DNA of 64,000 nucleotides from the NCBI RefSeq assembly GCF_000021645.1, contig NC_011661.1, forward strand, positions 1,582,723 through 1,646,722, in the 5' to 3' direction. The DNA comes from Dictyoglomus turgidum DSM 6724. GTDB lineage: Bacteria > Dictyoglomota > Dictyoglomia > Dictyoglomales > Dictyoglomaceae. A program made the position numbers and the translations under genes. This document shows positions 1-9,413 of this stretch, one piece after another. A model generated the notes under the pieces. That model worked only from the letters and a program-made list of their open reading frames with translations. It was not told the DNA's origin and ran no database searches. How positions within the stretch are numbered: position 1 is the first letter of the stretch; every line of letters starts with the position of its first letter.

Positions 1-2
1 TA

Positions 3-1814
3 ACTGATCTCCCCGGTATATATAGTTTGACTGCAAATACCTTAGAAGAGTTAATATCTCGGGAATTCATTGTAAAAGAAAAACCTGACATAGTTATACT
101 TATTGTGGATGCTTCAGCCCTTGAAAGAAATCTTTATCTCTTATTACAGTTAAGAGAACTTATTCCCAATATCATTATAGGTCTCAACATGTTAGATATC
201 CTAAAAGCAAAAAGATATAAATTAGATGTAAAAAAATTAGAAGAAAGATTGAACATACCAATTATTCCAATGATTGCTTCAAGGGGAATAGGAATTGATG
301 AACTTATCAATAAAGTTATTGAAGTATATGAAAAGGACAACTTAGATCCAACAAAAATTGATTATGGGGAGTTAGAAGAAGATATTAATAAGATTGAAAG
401 TATTTTGCCAGAAAACTTAGAAGATTATCCAAAAAGATGGATAGCTCTAAAGCTTCTTGAAAGCGATCCTATAATAACTGATCTCTGCAAAAAGAAATTA
501 AAAAGAGAAGATTGGGAAAAAATAAAAGAACTTATTGAGAAAAATGAGAGTAATCCTATAAGAGTTGCCACTGCAAGATACAATTTTATCAAAAAAATTT
601 TAGAGGGAGTTTTAGAAAAACCAGAGAAACAAGCCATATCTTGGACTGAAAAATTAGATGAGTACTTTACTCATCCTGTATGGGGTAGTTTCTTAGCTAT
701 ATTAATTGTGGCATTAATTTTTTATCTAACCTTTACTTTAAATAACTTCTTAGCAGAACCTGTCAAGAATGTATTAGACTTTATGGGAGACAAACTTTCT
801 TCACTTTTAGTCTTCTTACCTAATTGGTGGAGAGATTTACTTATAGAAGGAGTATGGCAAGGAATTGCTACTATACTGTCTTTTACCCCTTTAATTACTT
901 TTTTCTTTTTCTTTCTTGCTCTGCTTGAAGACTCAGGATATTTGGCTCGCTTAGCCTTTGTGTCCGACAGATTAATGCATATCTTAGGATTACATGGAAA
1001 GTCTCTAATTCCTTTAGTGATAAGTTTTGGTTGTAATGTCCCAGGGGTCATGGCTACGAGAACTTTAGAAGATGAAAAAGATAGAATACTATTAATAATC
1101 TTAGATTCCTTTATACCATGTGTCCCAAGAATACTTGTAGCTTCTTTTTTCCTAAGTATATTCTTTCCTAAGCAAGCATTTTTTCTTCTTATACTCTTAT
1201 ATCTCATAAGTTTTATATCTATCTTTATTAGTGGAAAAATCCTAAGGACAAAAGTATTAAAAACGTCCTTCAATCCTTTACTCATGGAGCTTCCTATATA
1301 TAAAATTCCAAATCCAAAATTGGTACTTCTTTATATTTGGGATAAAATAAAACATTTTCTTGTAAGAGCAGGAACCGTTATGGCTTTCCTTTCGGCTATT
1401 ATATGGATTTTATCCCATTATCCAACAGGAGATATTCAAAACTCAATTCTCGCAGAAATTAGTAGATTCTTTTCTCTGTTTATGAAACCCCTGGGTTTTA
1501 ATTGGGAACTTACTACGGGACTTCTCTCTGGATTTGTCGCTAAAGAAGCAACCCTTTCCACCTTAAGTGCCATTTATGGGGTAAGTGGGAGTGAACTTGG
1601 AAAGATCCTTTTAGAAAATATTACCCCTATAGCGGCTTTTAGCTTTATAGTCTTCCAACTTCTATATATTCCATGTGCTTCCACAGTAGCTACCATATAC
1701 CAAGAGACAAAATCTATTAAATGGACCCTTTTCTCTATGGGTTATTCTCTAATGTATGCCTATGTTTTTACTTTTATTCTTCACCAAATCTTGTCCATTA
1801 TAGGGATATTGTGA
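3..1814 (+). CDS. feoB: Ferrous iron transporter FeoB, 5'-truncated by window edge
   Basis: C-terminal part of the ferrous-iron permease FeoB, a G-protein-gated inner-membrane Fe(II) importer. The reading frame is open from base 3, and the first residues (DLPGIYSL) are the G3 motif of the FeoB GTPase domain, so the start, P-loop and G2 lie upstream of the window. NMLD (bases 187-198) is the G4 motif and SRGIG the likely G5 region. A helical linker follows, then many hydrophobic segments with the core signature CNVPGVMATRT and, later, FVAKEATLSTLSAIYG. The stop overlaps the start of the FeoC-like gene. The TTG at 27 is an internal codon, not a start. Confidence 0.95.
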   Translation, partial: TDLPGIYSLTANTLEELISREFIVKEKPDIVILIVDASALERNLYLLLQLRELIPNIIIGLNMLDILKAKRYKLDVKKLEERLNIPIIPMIASRGIGIDELINKVIEVYEKDNLDPTKIDYGELEEDINKIESILPENLEDYPKRWIALKLLESDPIITDLCKKKLKREDWEKIKELIEKNESNPIRVATARYNFIKKILEGVLEKPEKQAISWTEKLDEYFTHPVWGSFLAILIVALIFYLTFTLNNFLAEPVKNVLDFMGDKLSSLLVFLPNWWRDLLIEGVWQGIATILSFTPLITFFFFFLALLEDSGYLARLAFVSDRLMHILGLHGKSLIPLVISFGCNVPGVMATRTLEDEKDRILLIILDSFIPCVPRILVASFFLSIFFPKQAFFLLILLYLISFISIFISGKILRTKVLKTSFNPLLMELPIYKIPNPKLVLLYIWDKIKHFLVRAGTVMAFLSAIIWILSHYPTGDIQNSILAEISRFFSLFMKPLGFNWELTTGLLSGFVAKEATLSTLSAIYGVSGSELGKILLENITPIAAFSFIVFQLLYIPCASTVATIYQETKSIKWTLFSMGYSLMYAYVFTFILHQILSIIGIL

Positions 1815-2074
1815 TTGAAAAAGTAATAAATTATTTAAAGGATTCAAACTATATAGTAGATGTTAAAAAACTGAAGAAGGACCTCTCCCTTTCTGATGAA
1901 GAATGGGATTTAATCCTTCTTCAGTTAAGAGATTTAGGCTATATAAAGGAAATTAATAAATTAGATCCAAGCAGTTGTAAAAATTGTCCTTATACTAAAG
2001 TCTGCTCTCAACAATGTCTTCAATCTGAGATCTTATATTTTGAATTACCTCATAAGGATCAGGACTCTGAGTAA
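1811..2074 (+). CDS. FeoC-like winged-helix protein with four cysteines
   Basis: Small 87-residue protein directly after feoB. The GTG start at 1811 overlaps the feoB stop (GTGA), giving translational coupling; starts further upstream would lie inside feoB. The N-terminal half is lysine-rich and helical with a winged-helix look (VKKLKKDLSLSDEEWDLILLQLRDLGYI). C-terminal cysteines at residues 56, 59, 65 and 69 (C-x2-C-x5-C-x3-C) resemble the Fe-S or metal-binding loop of FeoC proteins, which modulate FeoB. The last 80 bases, including Cys65 and Cys69, overlap the 3' end of pyrF on the other strand. The FeoC assignment rests on position and architecture; sequence similarity was not tested. Confidence 0.75.
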   Translation: MIEKVINYLKDSNYIVDVKKLKKDLSLSDEEWDLILLQLRDLGYIKEINKLDPSSCKNCPYTKVCSQQCLQSEILYFELPHKDQDSE

Positions 2075-2732
2075 TAGGACGTCCTATTACAAGATAGTCA
2101 GAACCCCTTTCTAAAGCTTCTCTTGGAGTCATAATTCTTTGCTGATCGTCGGTTTTTTCCTTAGTAAGTCTAATACCAGGAGTAACAATCAACATTGGTC
2201 TTTTTAAGTTATTTCTTAAAAGCTCAATCTCCCAAGGAGAAGCAATAACTCCATCAAGGCCTGTTTCCTGAGCAAGTTGAGCAAGAAAAAGGACTTGTTC
2301 GGGCAAAGATCTTGAAATTCCCCAGCTTCTTCTTAAGGTTTCTTCATTGAAACTAGTTAAAACAGTAACCCCAAGAAGATAAGGATATTCAGTCTTATTG
2401 GATTCTTTATATTGAGAAACCAACTTTACAGATTCTCTAAGCATCTCCTCTCCACCAAGAATATGTAGAGTAACCATAAAAGGTTCAAGAGCTAAAAGTC
2501 TATCAAGGGTTCTTACCACTGTATTAGGTATATCAAAGAGTTTCAGATCTATAAATACATTTGTTCCCATTTCTTTCAAAGCTTTTACTATATGAGGACC
2601 TGCTACTGAAAAAAGTTCAAGCCCTACTTTAAAATTCTTGATATAGGGAACTAACTTCTCTGCAATTTCTAATGCCCTTTTCTCCTCAGGAAAATCAAGA
2701 GCAACTATAATAGGATAATATTTCCTCATCAC
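1995..2732 (-). CDS. pyrF: Orotidine 5'-phosphate decarboxylase
   Basis: Decarboxylates OMP to UMP, the last step of de novo pyrimidine synthesis, in the cytoplasm. The catalytic Asp-Lys-Asp cluster is in FIDLKLFDIPNTV (about D62, K64, D67), and the phosphate-gripping end reads TPGIR then YLVIGRPIT. The length of about 245 residues fits the bacterial type. The start may be GTG at 2732 or ATG at 2729, both after GGAGG; the pyrD stop overlaps here (TGATG-like junction). It is the last gene of the pyr operon, and its tail overlaps the FeoC-like gene on the opposite strand. No pyrE is adjacent. Confidence 0.95.
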   Translation of the reverse strand: MMRKYYPIIVALDFPEEKRALEIAEKLVPYIKNFKVGLELFSVAGPHIVKALKEMGTNVFIDLKLFDIPNTVVRTLDRLLALEPFMVTLHILGGEEMLRESVKLVSQYKESNKTEYPYLLGVTVLTSFNEETLRRSWGISRSLPEQVLFLAQLAQETGLDGVIASPWEIELLRNNLKRPMLIVTPGIRLTKEKTDDQQRIMTPREALERGSDYLVIGRPITQSPDPYEVIQNIRSQIEDIVESRL

Positions 2733-3649
2733 TTATCAACCTCCTCATGATTTTTATGAGCAATCCCAATTAAGTCAACAACTTTTTCCTCTTTAAAATA
2801 GTTTTGAACTTCCTTTACAATCTTCTCTCCAATCCAAGGGTCTCTAAAATTTGCAGATCCAATTTGAACAAGAGAGGCACCTGCAAAAATATACTCAAGA
2901 ACATCTGTAAAATTCACTATTCCTCCACAGCCCACAATTGGAAGAATATTTTCTTCATATAGTTCCCAAACATATCTTAATACAATTGGTTTTATCGCCG
3001 GACCAGAATATCCTGCAAAAATTCTTTTAAAAACTGGTTCTCTTTTCTTCCAATCAATCGCGAGTCCTAAAAAGGTATTGAACACTACTACTGCTTCTCC
3101 TCCAGCACTCCTTACCGCTTTTGCAACTCCAATTATATCTTTTGCCTGAGGAGTTAATTTCACCCATACTGGTTTGTCTACTATATTTACCACATTTTTA
3201 GTGATCTCCTTTACCATCTCACTATCAATTCCAAAGAGCATCCCACCACCTTCCACATTGGGGCAAGACAGATTAATTTCAATTCCAGAAATTTTACACT
3301 CTCTTAAGACTCTCGCAATCTCGTAGTACTCTTCTTTTTTTTCTCCAGCAATACTCACTATTACATTAGTATTTAATTTTTCAAGAAAAGGAATTTCCTC
3401 TTCAAGAAACTTATCCAATCCAGCATTTTCAAGACCTATAGAGTTCAAAATACCAGCATAACTTTCCCAAATTCGTGGATTAGGATTTCCTTCCCTTGGA
3501 TTTATAGTGATACTTTTTGTTACAAATCCCCCCAATATGTTGATATTATAAAACTTGTTAATTTCTTTACCATTACCACAGGTTCCTGAAGCGAGAAGAA
3601 TTGGATTCTTAAAAGTCAAACTTCCAACCTTTACCTGTACTTTACTCAT
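2729..3649 (-). CDS. pyrD: Dihydroorotate dehydrogenase, class 1B catalytic subunit
   Basis: FMN enzyme oxidising dihydroorotate to orotate. The sequence shows the family motifs SGTCGNG, FVTKSITINPREGNPNPR, and INLSCPNVEGGG, whose Cys (about residue 129) is the expected catalytic base in class 1 enzymes. The FMN phosphate region is VGCGGI with GASLVQIGSA near the C-terminus. At 306 residues with pyrK immediately upstream, it is the NAD-linked class 1B form, which works as a heterotetramer with the PyrK Fe-S flavoprotein. It overlaps pyrK by 8 bases and pyrF by 4 bases, so the three are tightly coupled. Confidence 0.95.
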   Translation of the reverse strand: MSKVQVKVGSLTFKNPILLASGTCGNGKEINKFYNINILGGFVTKSITINPREGNPNPRIWESYAGILNSIGLENAGLDKFLEEEIPFLEKLNTNVIVSIAGEKKEEYYEIARVLRECKISGIEINLSCPNVEGGGMLFGIDSEMVKEITKNVVNIVDKPVWVKLTPQAKDIIGVAKAVRSAGGEAVVVFNTFLGLAIDWKKREPVFKRIFAGYSGPAIKPIVLRYVWELYEENILPIVGCGGIVNFTDVLEYIFAGASLVQIGSANFRDPWIGEKIVKEVQNYFKEEKVVDLIGIAHKNHEEVDK

Positions 3650-4400
3650 TAAAAACTACCTCCGTTCCACAAAAAACAGGTCCATCCTTACAAACATGCA
3701 AAAGTCTATTCTTTCCTCTAACAGCACAAGAAAGGCATATTCCAAAACCACACCCCATTCTTTCTTCTAAGGAAAGATAAACTTTTTCTTTATCTTTTAC
3801 TTTTTTCATTAAAATCTCTAACATCTTAGAAGGTCCACAAGAGATTATTTTTTCAAAATTATCCAGATTCTCAGGAATAAAATCAAGGATTTTTCCTTTA
3901 TATCCTAAGGAGGAGTCTTCCGATGAGATGACAAATTCTCTACTGTAATTTTTAAAGTCTACATAAACCTCTTCAAGAACAAAGGATGAAAAACCTATAA
4001 ACGTATAGAAATTAACTTGGTCTTTGTAAAAATTCACAAGAAAATTTAAAGGAGCTATCCCAACTCCTCCCCCTACAATAAGAACATTTTCCCTTTCCTT
4101 CAATTTAGGAAAAGAGTTCCCAAGGGGCAGCAAAATACTTATTTCTTCACCTTCTCTCTTTCTACTTAAAATCTCTGTTCCTCTTCCTACAACTTGATAC
4201 AAGAAATAGTACTTATTACCATTTTTTTTAAAAAGGCTCATAGGTCTTCTTAGAAAGGGATCATATCCATTTTCAATTCTTAGCATAGCAAACTGCCCTG
4301 GGTAAATTTCTCCTACATCTTCTGCCTCTAAACTCAGAATATAAATATTGTTTCCAACCTTTTTATTAAAAACTATTTCTCCTACTATATCCTTTACCAT
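3642..4400 (-). CDS. pyrK: Dihydroorotate dehydrogenase electron transfer subunit
   Basis: FAD and [2Fe-2S] subunit passing electrons from PyrD to NAD+. It has an N-terminal FAD-binding barrel (YPGQFAMLRI, PFLRRPMSL), an NAD-binding part (VLIVGGGVGIAPL) and a C-terminal iron-sulfur loop with Cys at about 217, 222, 225 and 237 (ERMGCGFGICLSC...VC). I place the start at ATG 4400 ([10 protein letters not shown]), which overlaps the end of pyrC by 7 bases. The frame is open further upstream to 4472, but that extension lies in pyrC coding sequence and does not look like this family. Confidence 0.94.
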   Translation of the reverse strand: MVKDIVGEIVFNKKVGNNIYILSLEAEDVGEIYPGQFAMLRIENGYDPFLRRPMSLFKKNGNKYYFLYQVVGRGTEILSRKREGEEISILLPLGNSFPKLKERENVLIVGGGVGIAPLNFLVNFYKDQVNFYTFIGFSSFVLEEVYVDFKNYSREFVISSEDSSLGYKGKILDFIPENLDNFEKIISCGPSKMLEILMKKVKDKEKVYLSLEERMGCGFGICLSCAVRGKNRLLHVCKDGPVFCGTEVVFNE

Positions 4401-5689
4401 AAAATCTTCCCTTCTCTGTAAACTAAACGTCCTTCTACGAAAGTCATGACAGGCCAGCCTTTTAATCTCCATCCATGGAACGGAGTATTCTTACCTTTTG
4501 AAAAGAATTTTTCCTTTTCTACTTCTTTCTCGGAAAGATCTATAATAGTAAGATTGGCAGGGACACTTTCCTCTAAAGGAATATAAGGCAAATTCAAAAT
4601 TTTACAAGGATTGTAACTCATCTTTTTAAAAAGTTTTGAGAGAGGAATCTTTCTTTCATAATATCCGTAAGTAATAACTAAGGGTATAGCTGTTTCTAAA
4701 CCTGATATCCCATACTCTGCAAGTCCATATTCTACCATCTTATCGTCCAAATGGTGGGGTGCATGATCTGTAGCTATTACATCAATAAGATCATTCTTTA
4801 TACCTTCCCATAAGGCTTCCTGATCTTCCTTAGTTCTTAAAGGAGGATTCATTTTAGTATTTGTATCATAGTTCATTTCCTTTACAGCATCTTCAGTAAG
4901 AACTAAATGATGAGGTGTTACTTCACAAGTAATATTTGCTCCATGCTCCTTTCCCCACTTTATCATGTCCAAACTTTGCCAACAAGAAATATGAGCAATA
5001 TGTAATCTTCCTCCCGTTAAGGCGGAAAGAAAAACATCCCTTGCCACTATGCTTGCCTCAGCAACCCAAGGCATACCTTTAAAACCAAGAAGAGTTGATA
5101 TCTTTCCAAAGTTTACATTACCCTCTAATGTAAGATTCGTGTCTTCTGCATGCTCAATTATTGGTGCATTGAATATTTTTGAATACTCAAGAGCACATCT
5201 TAAAACCTCGCTGTTCATCACACAACTCCCATCATCCGAAAAGCCTTTTGCACCTGCCATAAACATATCTCCCATCTCGGATATTTCTTTTCCTTCTCTT
5301 CCTTTTGTAATAGTTCCTATAGGATATACTCGTGAAAGTCCAACAATATCTGCTTTTTCATAGATAAATCTCACCATTTCTTTGTTATCAATAGGCGGAT
5401 TAGTATTAGGCATACAACAAATAGCAGTAAATCCTCCAGCAACAGCAGCTTTACTTCCCGATTCTATAGTCTCCTTCCACTCATAGCCAGGTTCTCTAAG
5501 ATGTACATGAATATCCACAAGAGTCGGTACTACAATTTTATCTTTTCCATCTATAACCTCCACATTTCCGTTGATATCTAAGCCTTTACCAATTCTTTTT
5601 ATTATTCTATCTTCTATATAGAGATCTCCAATTTCTTCTTTGTCTTTTTCAGGATAAACAAGAGTTATATTTTTAAACAGGATTTTCAT
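4394..5689 (-). CDS. pyrC: Dihydroorotase (type I, zinc)
   Basis: Cyclises carbamoyl-aspartate to dihydroorotate. It has the amidohydrolase motif [15 protein letters not shown] (metal ligands about H61 and H63), further histidines in HAEDT, HIAHIS and TPHHL, and the metal Asp in IATDHAPHH. The length of about 431 residues fits type I dihydroorotases. I use ATG 5689; a GTG one codon earlier (5692) is equally in frame and lies near the same TTAGGAGGG ribosome site. The start overlaps the 3' end of pyrB, and the stop overlaps pyrK. Confidence 0.94.
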   Translation of the reverse strand: MKILFKNITLVYPEKDKEEIGDLYIEDRIIKRIGKGLDINGNVEVIDGKDKIVVPTLVDIHVHLREPGYEWKETIESGSKAAVAGGFTAICCMPNTNPPIDNKEMVRFIYEKADIVGLSRVYPIGTITKGREGKEISEMGDMFMAGAKGFSDDGSCVMNSEVLRCALEYSKIFNAPIIEHAEDTNLTLEGNVNFGKISTLLGFKGMPWVAEASIVARDVFLSALTGGRLHIAHISCWQSLDMIKWGKEHGANITCEVTPHHLVLTEDAVKEMNYDTNTKMNPPLRTKEDQEALWEGIKNDLIDVIATDHAPHHLDDKMVEYGLAEYGISGLETAIPLVITYGYYERKIPLSKLFKKMSYNPCKILNLPYIPLEESVPANLTIIDLSEKEVEKEKFFSKGKNTPFHGWRLKGWPVMTFVEGRLVYREGKILW

Positions 5690-6608
5690 CACTTTTCCCT
5701 CCTAACATAAGGTAAAGAAGAGCCATTCTAACTGCAACTCCATTTGTAACTTGTTCATTTATAACCGAAATAAGGCTATCTGCAACTTCGGAAGATATCT
5801 CAACCCCTCTATTCATAGGACCAGGATGCATCACAAGGACATCTTTTTTTGCCTTTTTTATCCTTTCTTGATTAATTCCATAAAACATATGGTATTCACG
5901 TAAAGTAGGAAATAGTCCCCTTTTTTGTCTCTCTAACTGGAGTCTTAAGACATAAATTATATCAGCATCTTCTATTGCCTCATTTAGATCATAGGTAACC
6001 TTAACATTAAGGTTTTCTATATATGGAGGTATTAAGGTAGGAGGACCACAAAGGATCACATTGCTTCCCAACTTATTCCAAGCATAGATGTTAGATCTTG
6101 CAACCCTACTATGAAATATGTCCCCCACTATGGCTATCTTTAAACCCTCAAGCTTTCCCTTCTTTTCGTATACTGTAAAAACGTCTAAAAGAGCTTGGGT
6201 AGGATGCTCATGCATGCCATCACCTGCATTGATAACTCCAGCCTTTATATTCTTCGCAATAAAAGAAGGCACACCCGAAGCGCTGTGCCTAATGATAAAT
6301 AAATCAATTCCCATAGCTTCTAAGGTTTTGACAGTGTCAAGAAGACTTTCTCCCTTCTGCACACTACTTGTGGCTGTAGCAATACTCACAGTATCTGCAC
6401 TTAAATATTTGGCAGCAAGTTCAAAAGATGATCTTGTCCTCGTACTTGGCTCATAAAAAAGGGTACATATAGTTCTTCCCCTTAATGTGGGAACTTTTTT
6501 AATAGGTCTTTTCAAAATATCCTTCATACTTAAAGCAGTCTCAATTACTACTTCAATCTCCTCCCTTGAAAGCTCCTCTATACCTATAAGATCTTTTCTC
6601 TTCCACAT
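5673..6608 (-). CDS. pyrB: Aspartate carbamoyltransferase catalytic subunit
   Basis: Joins carbamoyl phosphate and aspartate, the committed pyrimidine step. The carbamoyl-phosphate loop [13 protein letters not shown] (about residues 54-65) and HPTQALLD are intact, as is the aspartate-domain segment [12 protein letters not shown]. At about 311 residues it has normal length. Start ATG 6608 (MWKRKDLIG) follows AAGGAGG at good spacing; the frame is open to 6626 only through pyrR sequence. No pyrI regulatory subunit is seen, so control probably comes through the PyrR attenuator upstream. Confidence 0.95.
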   Translation of the reverse strand: MWKRKDLIGIEELSREEIEVVIETALSMKDILKRPIKKVPTLRGRTICTLFYEPSTRTRSSFELAAKYLSADTVSIATATSSVQKGESLLDTVKTLEAMGIDLFIIRHSASGVPSFIAKNIKAGVINAGDGMHEHPTQALLDVFTVYEKKGKLEGLKIAIVGDIFHSRVARSNIYAWNKLGSNVILCGPPTLIPPYIENLNVKVTYDLNEAIEDADIIYVLRLQLERQKRGLFPTLREYHMFYGINQERIKKAKKDVLVMHPGPMNRGVEISSEVADSLISVINEQVTNGVAVRMALLYLMLGGKSDENPV

Positions 6609-6610
6609 AC

Positions 6611-7292
<682 letters not shown>

Positions 7293-7305
7293 AAGGAACC
7301 ATAGT

Positions 7306-7334
7306 ATTATAAATGGATAAAAATTTTATGTCAA
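7306..7334 (-). promoter_or_regulatory. Consensus housekeeping promoter of the pyr operon
   Basis: On the minus strand TTGACA (7334-7329), a 17-base spacer and TATAAT (7311-7306): both hexamers match the sigma-70/sigma-A consensus perfectly. Predicted start of transcription is near 7299, just before the PyrR hairpin. Confidence 0.92.
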
Positions 7335-7362
7335 ATTAAAAAAGCAGAGGTTATAAAAATTA

Positions 7363-8397
7363 TCATACCTCTTTAATTCTTGTAGTGTTCTGAAGTAATT
7401 CCAATCCGGTAAATTTTTCTTTTAAAATAGATGCAAAAATTGCTAAGGTTTTATGTATCCCAAAAGTTGGATCAGGATCGTCAGAATCGTGAATAGAGAT
7501 TTTTAAAACCTCTTTTTTTAAACTAATATCTAAAAAAAATCTCTGTCTAAAAGATCCCTCTACACATACTATATCTGCTATTATACTCTCTTCATTATAA
7601 TAAAAATCTAAAACTTTAATTAAGGCGTTTTTATCTCTGTATATTAAACCTTTCGGCAAAATAGATAATATATCTTTAATAAATTCACTACTTTTTTCTT
7701 TTTTAATTTTAAATTCCACAAGAGGCATATATAAATCCTCCTTAGATAAATTCAAAAGAGGATAATATTCCTTCACATACTCTGGAATCTCTATGTTTCC
7801 AGTCTTTTTGAAACCAATATAATAAATTGGAAGTCCTAAAGCAAGCCATTTTCTCGCATACTTCGTTTTATAATACTCAGGAAAATCCCTTCTTAAACCA
7901 TGATCCCATAACGGAGAAAAATTATCAAACTTTTTTAAAAGACCCCATACACTCTTAGTATATTCCTCATTATCAGAGACAAAAATAAAAATACCTTCAT
8001 TCTTTAATCTATCCGAAACCAAATAAATGAAGGGTTCATTTACCAATCTTCTCTCCTTATGAGATTTTTTATGCCATGGATCAGGAAAATTAATATAGAC
8101 TCCAGAAAGAGTTTCAGATTTTACAAATTTACAAAGAAATTCACTTCCCTCAATCCTCATAAGTCTAATATTCTTCAAACCAGATCTCTTTACTCTACTT
8201 ACAGCTTTTCTAAAAATCTCCTTAGAAACATCAATTCCTATAAAATTAGCATTTAGATTTTCCTTGGCCATATGGACAATAAATTCCCCATTTCCCATTC
8301 CTATCTCAAGAAAAATGGGATTCTCATTCTCAAAAACCTCTTTCCAGTCTAAGAAATAATTTGATTTTTGATTTAAGATCACAAATTCATCCACCAA
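7363..8397 (-). CDS. trmB: tRNA (guanine-N7)-methyltransferase with C-terminal extension
   Basis: SAM-dependent enzyme making m7G46 in tRNA. The SAM loop is FLEIGMGNGEFIVHMA (about residues 29-44), and the family motif INFPDPWHKKSHKERR follows. Residues 1-210 cover the usual TrmB protein; about 130 further residues form an extra C-terminal part, a kind of extension known in some thermophile TrmBs. The start is TTG 8397 or GTG 8394; neither has a clear Shine-Dalgarno, and a -10-like TATAAA (8410-8405) sits just upstream, so the mRNA may be nearly leaderless. It diverges from the esterase gene. Confidence 0.9.
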   Translation of the reverse strand: MVDEFVILNQKSNYFLDWKEVFENENPIFLEIGMGNGEFIVHMAKENLNANFIGIDVSKEIFRKAVSRVKRSGLKNIRLMRIEGSEFLCKFVKSETLSGVYINFPDPWHKKSHKERRLVNEPFIYLVSDRLKNEGIFIFVSDNEEYTKSVWGLLKKFDNFSPLWDHGLRRDFPEYYKTKYARKWLALGLPIYYIGFKKTGNIEIPEYVKEYYPLLNLSKEDLYMPLVEFKIKKEKSSEFIKDILSILPKGLIYRDKNALIKVLDFYYNEESIIADIVCVEGSFRQRFFLDISLKKEVLKISIHDSDDPDPTFGIHKTLAIFASILKEKFTGLELLQNTTRIKEV

Positions 8398-8404
8398 AAA
8401 CTAT

Positions 8405-8412
8405 TTTATAAT
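8405..8412. promoter_or_regulatory. Overlapping divergent -10 elements between trmB and esterase
   Basis: TATAAT on the plus strand (8407-8412) would serve the esterase gene with a leader of about 27 bases. TATAAA on the minus strand (8410-8405) would start trmB mRNA near 8398. The -35 regions are poor on both sides, so this is a moderate call. Confidence 0.45.
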
Positions 8413-8445
8413 ATCTTTATAAAGATTTAAAATGGAGGTGCCAAT

Positions 8446-9213
8446 ATGGAAACAAGAGAACCAGTAGTATTGGAAAATCAAGGACAAAAAATCTTTGGAG
8501 TTATACACATCCCTGAAAAGACACCTGCACCCTTTGTCCTTTTCTGCCATGGATTTACAGGAACAAAAGTAGAACCCCATAGAATATTTGTAAAAACAGC
8601 AGAAGCATTGACAAGAGAAGGCATAGGAGCTTTACGTATTGATTTTAGAGGTTCAGGAGATAGTGAAGGATCCTTTAAAGACATGACTGTAGAAGGTGAA
8701 GTATCTGATGCCATGATTGCTATTGATTATTTGGCAAGAAGCAATTTAGTTGATAAAGAGAAAATAGGAATTCTTGGCCTTTCCATGGGAGGTGCAGTAG
8801 CAAGTATAACCTCGGGAAGAAATTCTCTAATTAAATCCTGTGTACTTTGGTCTGCAGTATGCCATTTTGACATCTTCTTTAACAGATCCCCTGAGGAAGT
8901 TTCAAGAATTAAAGATTATGGAGATTTTATTGATCTTGGAGGAAACCCAGTAGGAAAGGAGTTTTTAAGCGAAATAGTAAACATAAAGCCTCTTGAGGAG
9001 ATAAAGAAAAGAAGTATACCTGTTCTTATAATTCATGGAGGTGGAGATATAGTAGTGCCAATACAACATGCATACGATTACTTTAACGGGTTAAAGGATA
9101 CTCATAAAGTAAAACTTGAGATTATAGAAAATGCAGATCACACCTTTAATTCCATTGAATGGGAGGAAAAAGTTATTGAAAAAACTATAAAATGGTTTAA
9201 AGAGACGTTATAA
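8446..9213 (+). CDS. Alpha/beta hydrolase (esterase / acyl-hydrolase)
   Basis: 255-residue cytoplasmic serine hydrolase without a signal peptide. The nucleophile motif GLSMGG puts Ser at about 113; Asp201 (GGGDIVVP) and His232 (ADHTF) complete the triad; the oxyanion region is CHGFTGTK. The overall pattern resembles feruloyl/cinnamoyl esterases and related short-chain ester hydrolases, which would fit a plant-polymer user, but the substrate cannot be read from the sequence. ATG 8446 follows GGAGG. It appears monocistronic and ends in a hairpin shared with the convergent YHS gene. Confidence 0.85.
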   Translation: METREPVVLENQGQKIFGVIHIPEKTPAPFVLFCHGFTGTKVEPHRIFVKTAEALTREGIGALRIDFRGSGDSEGSFKDMTVEGEVSDAMIAIDYLARSNLVDKEKIGILGLSMGGAVASITSGRNSLIKSCVLWSAVCHFDIFFNRSPEEVSRIKDYGDFIDLGGNPVGKEFLSEIVNIKPLEEIKKRSIPVLIIHGGGDIVVPIQHAYDYFNGLKDTHKVKLEIIENADHTFNSIEWEEKVIEKTIKWFKETL

Positions 9214-9217
9214 AAGA

Positions 9218-9241
9218 AAGGGTGGAAATTTTTCCACCCTT
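9218..9241. terminator. Bidirectional hairpin between esterase and YHS gene
   Basis: Inverted repeat AAGGGTGGAAA / TTTCCACCCTT between two convergent genes. On the minus strand it is followed by TTTCTTTTAT, so it is the better terminator for the metal operon; on the plus strand the T tract is weak. Confidence 0.7.
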
Positions 9242-9252
9242 CTAAAATTTAT

Positions 9253-9399
9253 TTACTTTTTTACATATTTTTCTGGATCTTTATCAAATTCTATCTTACA
9301 AGCCTTATTACAAAAATAATACTTTTTCCCTTTATACTCAGAAACTGCAGGTGGGTTCCTCTCATCTACCTCCATTCCACAAACAGGATCCTTTGCCAT
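9253..9399 (-). CDS. YHS-domain metal-binding mini-protein (48 aa)
   Basis: A small gene of 48 codons encoding a single YHS-type domain: it begins MAKDPVCGMEV and ends in a YYFCNKACKIEFDKDPEKY segment. Cys7, Cys30 and Cys34 fit the heavy-metal-associated YHS/TRASH pattern often linked to copper ATPases. Start ATG 9399 lies 9 bases after GGAG; an in-frame ATG at 9408 is too close to that site. It is the last gene of the metal operon, and its start lies 14 bases beyond the DUF438 gene stop. Probable role is metal binding or delivery; this is inferred from family and context. Confidence 0.88.
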   Translation of the reverse strand: MAKDPVCGMEVDERNPPAVSEYKGKKYYFCNKACKIEFDKDPEKYVKK

Positions 9400-9413
9400 T
9401 TTTGTCATCTCCT

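Noticed and set aside
722-1285. 187-residue open frame on the minus strand
   Set aside because: It lies wholly inside feoB, is rich in Lys and Ser as expected for the antisense of a membrane protein, and has no family features.
1721-1810. Longer N-terminus for the FeoC-like protein
   Set aside because: This part is feoB coding sequence in another frame; GTG 1811 coupled to the feoB stop is a better start.
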